Source: Diploscapter coronatus
Lineage: Eukaryota; Nematoda; Chromadorea; Rhabditida; Rhabditidae
Direction: 5' to 3'
Length of the DNA: 64,000 nt
Assembly (NCBI GenBank): GCA_964036155.1
Contig: OZ038423.1
Span: 65,673,249-65,737,248, forward strand
Shown: one piece after another, positions 24,378 through 35,770 of the stretch
How positions within the stretch are numbered: the stretch's first letter is position 1
How the letters are laid out: each line of letters starts with the position of its first letter
Notes under the pieces: model-generated
Told to the model about the DNA's origin: nothing
The model's database searches: none
The model's input: only the letters and a program-made list of their open reading frames with translations
Position numbers and translations under genes: made by a program

Positions 24378-26141
24378 TCCGGCCTGAAACGGGAAGACAA
24401 ATGAATGGAGACAATCAATGGGAGGGAACTGCAGAAATGTGACCCTGATTCGATCAGCAATCAGCAATGAGATCATCGGATTGACAATAAAGAAGGAATC
24501 GTTCGGGAATTGCAAATCGTAGCTTCAGCTGATTTTCTCGAGAAAAAATGAATCAACTAGAAAGAAGCAGGAAAATGATGAAACACTCGGAGACAGCCGC
24601 CTCTCCAAAGCGGGGAAGAATGGGAAGGACTGAGGAAAAGTTCCCAAAGACTTCCCCAAACCATTCCGCGCGGGAACTCTTCCCGGGGTTGGAAGACGTT
24701 TCTCTGAGAAGTGAAAATAAACGGTTAGAGATATTTGATGCGTAATCGAGTGAACAGGGAAGAGGACATGATTTCGCGAAGGCAAAAACAAGCTGAAAGG
24801 AATCGATAATAATGACGACAGTCGAAAGTAGAAGTAGCAATGAGACATGAAGCTATGAATCAGACAGTCGTGGCAAATGGGAACTTGGGGGATAGAGAGG
24901 AAGAAAGAAACAGACGAAAATACCCGAAGAAGATCGCGGAGAGGAGAAGACCAGTTAGGCGGATGAAAGGGATAAGAGAGAGATGGGAGAGGAAGAAGAC
25001 AGAAGGCAAGGCAGATGAGCTTTGATATCCGTTAGAAGGCAAATTTTAAAATAAAGTTTTAAAACATCCAAAATATACCTTTTTCAGCTGTAAATTAACC
25101 TCAACATAGTCGATTCAGATTCTCATTAACGACGATGGCCAATTATATTCTGAATCACTATACTGGATGTCTACATCCTCCATCCCAAAAAAATATTTTT
25201 GGAAATTAAGCATCAAAACCCTTTTTTTGACGATATTTTTCCGATTCTCGCTTTTGAATGAAGATAACTCACTTTTGTGAAACTGTACTTGACCCCGAAA
25301 ATTCGAGTATATGGAGGCGAGAAATATTAAACTTCTCGTTGAAGATTAAAATAAACATCGAAAAAGAAATTTAAAATTTCAAGAAACAACACCTTTAGGG
25401 AGATATTGGATAAGTTTTCTACGTGCAGCGACTAAGTAATCATCACGATCAGAACAGAAAGAGATAGGAATTTTCGAAAATTTTAGGAAAAATCGAAAAA
25501 AATCGAGATCGAGAAGTTAAAAAAGGCACTGAGCGCTCTGTTTCGTCCCAAAAGTACTCACAATCGCCATTCGATCAAGCTCCGTCCCACTTGCTCCATT
25601 CATTTTTTTCGATTTTCTTTTCAATTTCTATTTTTTCTCGAAATTTTCGAATTCTGTATTGATTTTTCATACTCGACACGTTGGATTCAACAACTTGGTG
25701 CATGTCGAACTCATCGAGGTGATACAGAAATTCAAACATTGCAGATTCCCTATTTAAATTTCCTCGAGTTTCATGCTTCAAATTAATGAAATCCTTTCGC
25801 GTGTGAAAATTAAATCAGCTTTATGAAATTAGAATTTTCTATTTTTACTTATTTTCACTCCTGAGAGAACAACAATACAGAGTTAGATTTCATGAGGAAG
25901 CCAATGCATAGCTTATTTGTTCTAATAAGCTGAATGGTAATTTGTTAGAGACATAGAGAAGTTTATTTTCTTGCGGAGTAGTGAAATTTGCTATCACCCT
26001 AAGTTTACGAGAATATTCTTCCGATTATTTGGAAAATACCAAATGTGTCAACTAAAATTCCTAAAGAGCGCATCAATATTTCGTCGATTTTTATTTTATT
26101 TTTATTCATTTTTATATACTTTACAAGTAAAAAATTAAACT
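24378..26141. other. intergenic; GA-rich tract, no gene recognised
   Basis: Contains a strongly purine-rich plus strand at about 24540-25020, then AT-rich sequence. The open frames there are low-complexity and found on both strands, so I do not call them. AATAAA hexamers for gene B lie at the far end. Confidence 0.5.
26101..26106 (-). terminator. poly(A) signal AATAAA of GH27 gene B
   Basis: AATAAA on the minus strand, 35 nt beyond the TAG stop of gene B, followed by a second hexamer at 26095-26100. Confidence 0.55.
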
Positions 26142-29057
26142 CTAGTGAATAGAGTTCACATAGACTCTGATAGTATTCGGGAGTTTATTGGCTATGATGA
26201 ATTTGTAGAAAAGTGAGCCGGTAGGAGGTACACTTCCAGCCAGAAAATCGTCTGAAGCAATGAATAGACATATTGCAAGCGTTAGACAACTTGATGAAAA
26301 TGAGAAATATCGAATTTTGAAAGTTCGAATGAATTATTACTTCGAGAGTGCATGCATGCACCTTATTTGACGACACTTCTAATGAAAAGGATAGGAAATT
26401 GACGTAAGGCAATGTGCGTGTGTGCATTCGCGGAAAGATCATTCATTCAAACTTTAAAAATTTGATATTTCTCATTTTCATCAAGTATTCGGACGCCCAC
26501 GACGTTAGTTTGCATATTCGGTCATTTCTTACTTGGTGCTAGTCTGCCTATCTTCTTGTTGCTCCAAATCTCCGCTACTTCATATCCTTGACTAGCGTCC
26601 AATCCTAGAGCTGATATTTTCACTTGGAATTTCTAAAATGATTTTGCCATATTAATCAAGCTTCGTTCAACCTTCTCGTTCTTCTCATCCAGGTTGACTA
26701 CTGCCACAGCGTACGATTGCTTTCCTTCGACTATTGGATTGATCGGTTTCACAAAAAATAATGTCTCTTCTTCCTAATATTTGAATTTTGTGATTCAATC
26801 AAGTGCCGAACCTTTATGATAGCTTTTCCGAATTTTACCATACTGTCCTGATTCACACTAATTGCCTCTCTGTTCAGCAGAATGTCCTTGAATTTCTGAT
26901 CCAATTTTCGCAAATCCGTCGAAATCATGAGCGGCACAGACCAGATGCACCTGAAATTAAAATCATGTTTAACAAGAAGAATTAATTATAATCAATTTTT
27001 AGAATGAAAGACAGATTACACAGTTCTCTAACATAAGACAAATGAAATGTAAACAAATTACAAAGTCACAAAAGCGTGAACACACAAATGCCCATCTCTG
27101 ATAGTCAAATTTTTCGAGAAATAATTTACCAGACTGTAAATTGAGTCTTTGCCATTTCAGCGTTGATATTTGCATTTCCAACGATAAGCATGTCCGGGTC
27201 GTTGAAAGCTCCAATTCCTTGCACGCTCGCAGCCTTGTCTTGAATGCTGATCATATAGTTGATGATTCCTTTGATGCTGTTCCAATCGCTCCCCATATCG
27301 ACGTAGTTTCGGAATACATTACAGGTTCTCGATATTTCAGTGTAGTTTGACGAAAATTCACACGGTAATTTGTTCTGATAAGTATTATTGAGTATACCGT
27401 TTTGTTGTGAAGATAGTCATAGAGTGGCCATTCACACGAGAAGATCATAGGATGTTTCGTCAGTGTAATTGCTTTGTCCATTTGTAAATGCGCTGAAACG
27501 ATTCTGGTTCGATCTATCATCTCACCTGACATAATTGAACCGACCAATTGAAATTTTGCAATCGACCGGTTCAACTTATGTTGAGTTATAAGTAGACGCA
27601 TACTAATTTCCAAGAGTTCTGGATCTAAATTGCAGCCGTCTATTTTTAGATAATCGATATTCCAGTCAGCGAATGTTTGCGCATCAACCTAACTTTGAAT
27701 ATTTAGCTTCATATTGCACTCTGGAAATTATCCTTCTACCTTGAAGTGTCCGAACGATCCTAAATGGTACTTGTTATCAATACTTAAAGAAGAGAATACT
27801 AGATTGGCATGCAATTTTCAATCATTCGTTCATTTTTGAACAGAGAAATCTATGCTAGGCTTTTGCAGACGATAGAGTTTTAAATGATTTGAACGGAAGG
27901 TTAAAAGAGATTATCTTCGATTTTTTTTCGATGATATAAAAAGTATTGCCTGGAAATCCTGCACATGTAGAGGTTCCTACATCCTCGTACATTCCAAGTT
28001 TCAGACCTCGTTTGTGCATCTGAAAATTTTCTTTTAACTCAACATTTTCTAAGATCCATCATTACAAAGTCCGATAATGCTTTGATGCCTGAAGGAAATC
28101 TAGTTTGATTTGGAAAGAGTTTTCCTTGACTGTCTCTGTTGTACGCCATCCCTAAATATGAAAGGTCATTTTCATATATTTCAATAAGAAAATTTGAATA
28201 CAGCAATCATCCATATTGACGTACTCATACCCAGCTTCTCGAAATCCACCAATATCTAAAAATATTAATTTTTAAACATAAACAGTTATTTTGTTAAAAT
28301 TTCGATTGTTCCGAAAAAAATCCTATCAATTTTTTGACGATTTCGATTTTAATAATTCTTGGAACTCATAAAGAAGTTTACCACATAGCAACACACATCT
28401 TGACGAAATTTCTATTTAGGTATTTTTGATGATGTAAATGAGATAATGAAATCAAAGGTGCTAAATAAAGCTTGAGGATTTGCATTTTTCGCTCGTATTT
28501 TGTATAGGAAGTGAGCCAAATCATTCGTCAAGCTTGTATTAAAAAATCGCAACAGAAACGGAAAATCGAGAATTCATATCGATTACCTGCTTCTATATCC
28601 CTATTTCAAATTTTTGTTTCATAAACACCATCTACGTCGTCAGAAAACCCTGTATGGAATACTTCATCAAAATCTGTGAGTTTATATGTGAGAATCTACC
28701 TTTTCAATTTCAATATATCTTTCAAAATTCCCAACTTCAAACAACCTTACTATTTTCTATTATACATCATCTGATTACTCACCCAAGATATCTGCCATTT
28801 CTTGATAGAGTTGCTCATTAATGCAGGTATTCGGATGCTTGTCGCAATCAATTTCACAATAGAAAGCCGTCCAACTGAATTATGGCATTTGTAAACGTTT
28901 GATGCTGATAAAAATGACCTGTTGAATCCCATTGGTGGTGTCCTGAATTTGTGATTTTTGAACTTTAGTGCGAAAATTTTATTCCTCACTTGGGAAGATT
29001 GAACCTTGCATTTGAGCACGAAAGTATTGAAACTAGGAATAGTATAAATAGCGACAT
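26142..29057 (-). CDS. GH27 glycosidase B, alpha-galactosidase-type pocket
   Basis: Fourteen exons assemble to 1,275 nt, 424 aa: 29057-29005, 28942-28919, 28874-28783, 28255-28202, 28151-28066, 28019-27950, 27759-27740, 27688-27604, 27492-27398, 27374-27130, 26950-26812, 26773-26672, 26632-26533, 26251-26142. Signal peptide [17 protein letters not shown], then [25 protein letters not shown], nucleophile Asp150 in [15 protein letters not shown], acid/base Asp in [27 protein letters not shown]. The pocket motif CEWPLY has the Glu and Leu that distinguish alpha-galactosidase A from alpha-N-acetylgalactosaminidase. Shares most intron positions and phases with gene A. One extra intron (27949-27760, 190 bp) interrupts the CAGFPG motif and has a GC donor (CCAG/GCAATAC). 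The long intron 28782-28256 holds nothing recognisable. Confidence 0.92.
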
Positions 29058-30009
29058 CCTTCTTGTTTTAGGGAGATTTTCCGATCCTCAAAAGTTGTAT
29101 ATTTGTACATTACACAATTTATAATCTAATCAGATTTATCATTCAATTTTTGAATAGGATTATTTAGCACGCGCACCAACACCTATTAATAATGCCAAAA
29201 TTTTGTACTATTTTACATGACCACTCATTTACATTAATGAATTACTAAATTTAGAGAAAATAAAACTGCCCATTTTTGTCGTAAATTTCGTATATCGAAT
29301 AGAAAAAGGGATGTTCGTGACTGGTATAATCACAAAGTTGGATTTTCTTAACTACCAAAACCAACACTTTTATGAGAAATTAAATATGATTTCTGAACAA
29401 ATCTTGAACGGAATTTAATAAAAAATCGAAATTATATGTTCTCAGTCTTAAAAATAATAACTAATCGAATATTCCTTTTCACACAAACAGGGGAAATTTT
29501 GAGCTTACAAGAAGCAAATAGCATGGGTAAACTAGAAGATGAAGGACTTGTGCGAGATCGAATGCCCTGATTTATTGTGATGGGATGACAACAAGACATT
29601 GCATCGGTCATTAATCTTGAGAGTATCAATACGAAGTACGCATTATCTCATCCAACCATGTCGTATTGATTTTCTCACTAATTTCCTTATTTCTGATCTA
29701 GAATTAGATTATTATGACATTGCGGCATTATTTTAAATTTTGCAAGTTTCATTTATTGCATTTTGCAAAAAAAATAAATATATAAAGAGAATATTGCACA
29801 AATTCACAATACAGCAAATTATCTACAAAAATAATGTCAAAAATTTCGATAAGTAAAATAATCTGAAAGACAGCCAACGTAAATTAACGAAAAATAATAT
29901 CGTAAGGAATTGTAAAACTGAATGAAAAGACTATTTATTGATAGATTGTTGTAACTACATACATTAAAGCGTTTTAAGTCAATCATATCGTTTTTGTCAA
30001 TTTATAAAA
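29058..30009. other. intergenic spacer between GH27 genes C and B
   Basis: About 950 bp, AT-rich. On the minus strand it contains the 3' UTR of gene C, with AATAAA at 29934-29939, and the promoter region of gene B. No repeat or RNA gene seen. Confidence 0.5.
29934..29939 (-). terminator. poly(A) signal AATAAA of GH27 gene C
   Basis: Canonical hexamer on the minus strand, 70 nt beyond the TAA stop of gene C. Confidence 0.5.
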
Positions 30010-32396
30010 TTAGCCGTAGACTATGGAATTTCCATACAGAGGTACTCGATTCGTTTCGAGCATATTCCTTCCATCATTGAGCAAGAGTCGGTAGAGAGCA
30101 GCAGAGGTAGGACCCAACTGGCCACGAATAAAGCTGGAAGGGCCTAACAAACCCAGATCTTCTTTAGTCCATAACTCTATTGTGTTGTACGAGTTTGGCA
30201 ATCCGAGCTGTTGCAGAGTGAATTGGAATTTCTGAATTATTGTTGTTTGATAAAGTGAAAACGTTTACGCTTTGATTAAGACTGTCACAACATGGAAATT
30301 AAGAAGGACTTTAATTTGAAGTCGATATGGTTTTTTTCTATTGAGAATCTCTGACAATGAATATGAGTTCTTCAACGTCGAAGATTTGTGATAATCCTGA
30401 TTTGTTTAAGATATGTTCAGAGTTTTTGTAAAATTTTAGCTCAACTCCAATTCCGTATTTATTAAAAACTTATGGATAAGTTTATTTTTCAATCTTGACT
30501 CTTTTTCAAATGGCTAACCTGTTGTGAAGAAAGATCTCTGTTGAGTACGGCAATAGCATATGAAGTGTGCTGGCCTACGACTGGAGTAATCGGCTTCACG
30601 TAAACACCGAGAACGCTTGTCTGAAATTATAACGCAATGGCAATATTCAGGAAAAGTTTCGTGAACTTACATTTACAACCAATCTTCCCATAATACCCAT
30701 CGGATCTTGGTCAATTGCAATCACATCCTTATTGATCAGAATATCACGGAATTCCTGTTTGATCGTCCTCAAATCATTCGACATAATCAAAGGAGCTGAC
30801 CAAATTGACCTGTAAAAGTAGGAATAATTGGATTTTTAGATTTCGTCTTTCACCAAATTGTCATTTGGGCTCTCGCCATGTCAGGCGTGATGCCGTCATT
30901 GCCGATCACAAGCATGTCCGGATCGTGCCAGTGTCCAGGTCCGTGAGTAGGAATGTGCTTGTCCTGCATCTTGTCGTAATAGAAAATGATCGATTGAATC
31001 GACTTCCAGCTAGACGAAATATCATCGAAGTTTCGCCATAAATTGCAAGATCTGCTGATTTCGTTGTAGTCTACCTGAAATTTATCGTTTTGACGAAATA
31101 ACAAAGGTTTTTCTACTTTCTCAGGGTGATCAATCAAGTACGCCGGCCAGCTACAAGAATAGACTATGGGTCTTCCAGTTCGATTAAGCTCCCTTTCCAT
31201 TTGAGGATATCCAATCGGCATCAGATCTTCGTCGACGTAGCAGCCATCCAGCTTCAAGTAGTCCACATCCCAAGCAGCAAATGTCTCCGCGTCTGTTCGC
31301 AAATATCCCAAGCTGCCTGGATATCCACCACAAGTTAACGTGCCGTAATCTTCATAGATGGCGAAACCCAAGTTTCTATCGTGCATCTGAAGATCTTGTG
31401 TTTTTTAAAATAATAAACTGATGGTAGGAGTTGATGGGGATGGTTAGACATTTAACATTAAGTAATTTCAATCAATTTTGGGATAATGATCGCCCTTACT
31501 TACCCTACCCTATCCTACCATAGCTATTCTTTCATTTATTTTCCCTCCTTTCCTTTGCTTTTTTTCGCGTTTTTCTCTCGTTTACGCGCTATTTCGTATT
31601 TTTCTGCTTCTTTTCTGATTACCTTTACATTTTTAGAGACTTTTCGTACTTAGACTTTATCGAATCGAGTTGAACTTTTATAGGGAGTTTGGGCAAATAG
31701 GGGCCTTTCATTTGACATCGAAATCAAGTCAATTGGATGGTTGGGTGTACGAGTCATCTTTATTCAAATAGAGCCGAATCTTACTCATTTCTTCGGGGTT
31801 CTTTTTCTATTTTGGTATCTAATATTGACCTATTCTATCATATAAAACCAAAATTAACTGAAAAACAAGATTTCCTCAATTTCCATTTCTACTATATAGA
31901 TAATATAATTTGACTAGAATTACATATTTTGCAAGCCCTTTGATTCCAGTAGGGAATCTCGATCGATTTGCAACAAGAATTCCTTGAGCATCTCGGCTGA
32001 ACTCCATCCAGCAATCATCTATGTGCACGCGATTGTAGCCGACATCTCTGTAACCGTCTCCTGCCAGTCGATCAGCCATGTCCATGTAAAGTTGTTCATT
32101 GATACATGCTCGAGGATGTTTGGCGCAGTCTGTCTCACAATAGAAGGCAGTCCTAAACAATTTTGCCTAAAATGAGTGCACCAAGGATAAGACAGACTGT
32201 AACTCTGAATAAATCTAATAAAATTGAGATGGTGGATATTTTGGAAATTTTAAAGAAGATCATTTTGTCTACGGCAAGAATATTGCAATAAATCTTACCA
32301 ACTCATCCATCCCATCGGCGGTGTTCGTGCAAGCCCATTTTCTAGCGCCCAGCATATCAATGGCAAGGAGAGAATAATGTAGAGGAATTTCTCCAT
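30010..32396 (-). CDS. GH27 glycosidase C, alpha-N-acetylgalactosaminidase-type
   Basis: Seven exons assemble to 1,281 nt, 426 aa: 32396-32299, 32152-31924, 31386-31117, 31074-30854, 30809-30671, 30620-30519, 30231-30010. Signal peptide MEKFLYIILSLPLICWALE, then TPPMGWMSW, DVGYNRVHIDDCW, LGFAIYEDYGTLTCGGYPG, nucleophile Asp156 in YLKLDGC, YSCSWPAY, acid/base Asp217 in WRNFDDI, HWHDPDMLVIGN, IWSAPLIMSNDLRT and AIDQDPMG. Asp156 and Asp217 coincide in number with human NAGA as I recall it. Ser and Ala in CSWPAY are the residues that admit N-acetylgalactosamine. It removes terminal alpha-linked GalNAc, perhaps also Gal, from glycoconjugates in the lysosome or extracellularly. This is the most conventional of the three genes. 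The 42-bp intron 31116-31075 is in frame and has no stop. Confidence 0.95.
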
Positions 32397-35300
32397 GATG
32401 AATAATTAGAAAATAAAATGGCTGATTGATAGTGCACTAGTCTTTGTATCCGATATTTAGATTCGAAATAATCCTGAAATGTATTAATTTTCCTGAGCTT
32501 CCGTTTTATACGAGTACTCGTTGTGCTCGAGGTTTCATTTTAAGGGACGCGTAAGAAATATATAAACAAATGAAAGGGAAAGTTTAAAAAGGCTATAGAA
32601 ATTATAAGCAGTCCAATTTCCGAAAAAAAATCTCTTTGTACGACAAAAATCACGCAGGAAATGCTAGAAATTATAAAATTTGTACAATTATTAGAGGTGT
32701 TAAAATCAACAAAATAGCATTAAAGTTTGTATAGTGATGAAAATATTTGGATTTCTAACAAGTGAAATTAAATACTTCAAATTCCTTATAAAATAAACTA
32801 AAATGCGTGATATTGCTATGAGAAATCCAGATTGTGGTGCTTATTTCTTTTTTCTTTCTAAATATCCAGTTACTATGGTGTAGTCTTTTTAAAATTTAGT
32901 TACTACATATTCACCATTGCTGTAAGTTCAAACTTTTCACCACGCAATATCTCCGCAAATTCACTCACACCATTGTTCAAACAAATTTTGTGAGAAATTT
33001 CCAAAATACCGAAAGAAAAGCTGGCGATGAAAAGAATGGAGTGGGCAATCAAAGATGAATGATGAAGGTAAGTTTTGAAAAACTCGAAACAATTAAAAGA
33101 GCATAATGAAGGAGTCAGAAACATGACAGAGTTGAACTCTGGGTATATCAGAATGGTTTTACCCCACTCCGACAAACCTTTGAGGCTGTAGTAGTCAAAT
33201 GACAACTATTACTACCAGTATCAAGCTAAAAATAACACTAGCTAGTTGTACAGCCCGACAGTCCGAAAGTCCAGCTGACAACAAAATGCCTTTTATGCTT
33301 TGCTCTTTATTTCAAATTTTAGCGGATGATTCATAAAATGCGATTAATAAGTGAAAAATTCGAATGATAGTGGGATTAAGTAAAAGTGGACAGTGAAACA
33401 AAGGACAGCACTAAGACTCTTGAAATAGACATGCTTTGCAGCAGCAGCAAAATTTAGTAGGACTAGACTTATAGGTAAAATACTAGACAAAAGCTGATGT
33501 TAAAATTTCTGCTTTATGCATAAAGTGGACGAAGTTGATTATTTGAACACATGAATACTGAAAAATAATTTTTCTTTACGAAAAAATACACTGAAATATA
33601 TTCAGTTAAAAATAAATTGAAGTTGATAGAAGAATAATTGAGCTCGATGGTTCATTGTTTTGTTGAAAGAACTGCAGAGAAAACAAACTGCATTCAGAAA
33701 TGAAATGCAAACTGATTAGCTATCATCCCATGTCATATCAATCATGTACATACAGATACCTACTGTATTTACCTATTAGTAGTTTCTATTACCGGAAAAA
33801 ATGTGTTCAGTGAAAAAATAGAAATGAGTAGACGGCATTAGCAAAAAGAAAGGCAGCGTGGGGCTAAGGCAAACAGATCGAGTACAAGAGAAACACAATG
33901 CAATGGCACGAAGTTGAAGCTGCAGAATGCAAGATGCGCGAGACTGAAGACGAAAGAGCACGAAATGTATTTGCCAGACTAACATTTTTACAAAATTGTA
34001 TGCTGAATGACATTTCAAGATATCAACGTAAATTTGAGAGGATCACTTGAAATTAAGTGAAGATTGAATATTTTGAAACCGTAGCTTTCCTAAAGAAGTG
34101 CTCGAAAAAGATTGTTATTCTGACAGATTGAAAGATCAAATGATAGATAATGGACATTTGATTTTTGGGTTTTCGACAAGACGGACAGCTCACTGACCCG
34201 CAGACAAATGTTTTTAGTTGTAACAGAGGGACATTCGACTCGATTAACCCTGGCACTGCTCATTCTCTCGTAGCCTATCACCTGCTCTTTCATAACTTTT
34301 CGAGAGTTATTTATGGAAAATAATGCAAGCTTTAATCTGTAAGAACTAATGATTATCAGAATTAATGAAATTTTGCAGAAAGCAAACAGAAAATAATAGA
34401 GAAAATCTGTAAGTCCTTTGAATGTGGAAAATGTTTAGAGAAAAGGCCAGAAAAATATCTGGAAAATATTTTATTTTAAAATGTAACAAAATAACAATGA
34501 CGAGACTGCTACATTCTGTTGAATCACCCATATGTCCATATAAAACAGTTTGATTCTTCATCCTACCGCATTTTCCTTTCTTCTTTTCAATCCATCCATT
34601 TCCATTTTGCTCCTTATTCCCCCAACCTCACTGTCTCATCAGTTTTCATTGCCATTTCCAATGTCCTTGATTTTAGGATTGAGGAAAGTCGATCTCTTTT
34701 GAAATTGAATGAATTTAATCGGAATAGACATATTGACAATTCGGATAAAGAAAATTTGCAAAGGGAAAACAGAAACTTTGATGTCTAGAACAAGGTTGCA
34801 CAGTTGAAACGAGAACCGACTCTGAATAAGAATTCACCATGTTCACACCTTTACATACAACAGCTGAATTCGCGCTATTGTTGCATCCTCGTACTTAGAA
34901 ATGCCAGAATCCCAAAATTAGCATTCTGGCATTTCTATCTACAAATACACCCGCAGGTGTTGTGACATTCTCACCTTCTATCTACTTGCACTATAAATAG
35001 ATGATAGTCTGAAGTAAGTGTAAGAATGACACTCAAGGCTATTAGAATTGTTTTTTTTTTTTTTCTAAATATTGACTTTATATTTTATTTAGATTTGAAA
35101 TTTTCTGGTATGGACTGAAAATGATTCTCATTTCTCTCGAGTTTTGTCAGCGTTTCAATTGCGTCGATATTCTCTGCATGTAAGCATTACTGCTTCAGTC
35201 ATTTGATGGTCATCAAGTCAATGGCTCTTTTCCTTTTTCTTATCTCTGACTGAACTCTTTCAGCTGATAACGATTAATACTGCCTTAAACCCTAAGCTCA

Positions 35301-35770
35301 TTCCTTTCATTCACGATCTTCAGTGCAGACTTTATTTTATTTCATACGGATTTGTAAGTACTTATTGGACACGTCTTGTGATCTTGCCTTCATTGTACGA
35401 TTTTATACATTTTGTACACTTTTGGACTTTGAATCAAGAATTCTGTGTTTGTCAACAAACCTAAAGACCGAATTGCTCGTCTTCGTCAAATGTTAGCATT
35501 CTACATTGGGAATCATAATACCTTCTTAGAACTATCACTACTCTTGTAGCGTTCATTTAGAGATGATGGCGTTCTTATAGCAAAACCATCAATGTGATGA
35601 TGAATCTATCGATAAGACCAAACTTTTCACGCAACTTTTGTTTATTTTCCGAAAGATAGTGAAAATTCTCAAATAATGCAATGTGCATTGTTTGCATTGT
35701 TTCTCCTTTTGCTGGTTGATTTCATCATTCTGTCGATAAGAACTTCCTCGAAATCTTCTGTTTAGTGGTA
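32397..35770. other. divergent intergenic region, no gene recognised
   Basis: About 3.4 kb between the starts of GH27 gene C (minus) and the carboxypeptidase (plus), so both promoters should lie here. AT-rich with no convincing exon on either strand; one near-perfect hairpin at 34896-34937. Confidence 0.5.
34896..34937. repeat. 15-bp-arm hairpin
   Basis: TAGAAATGCCAGAAT and its exact complement ATTCTGGCATTTCTA are separated by 12 nt. Upstream, non-coding. Too short for a typical miRNA precursor. Confidence 0.6.

Noticed and set aside
34896..34937. Hairpin as a microRNA precursor
   Set aside because: Stem of 15 bp and a 12-nt loop are too short for a typical pre-miRNA.
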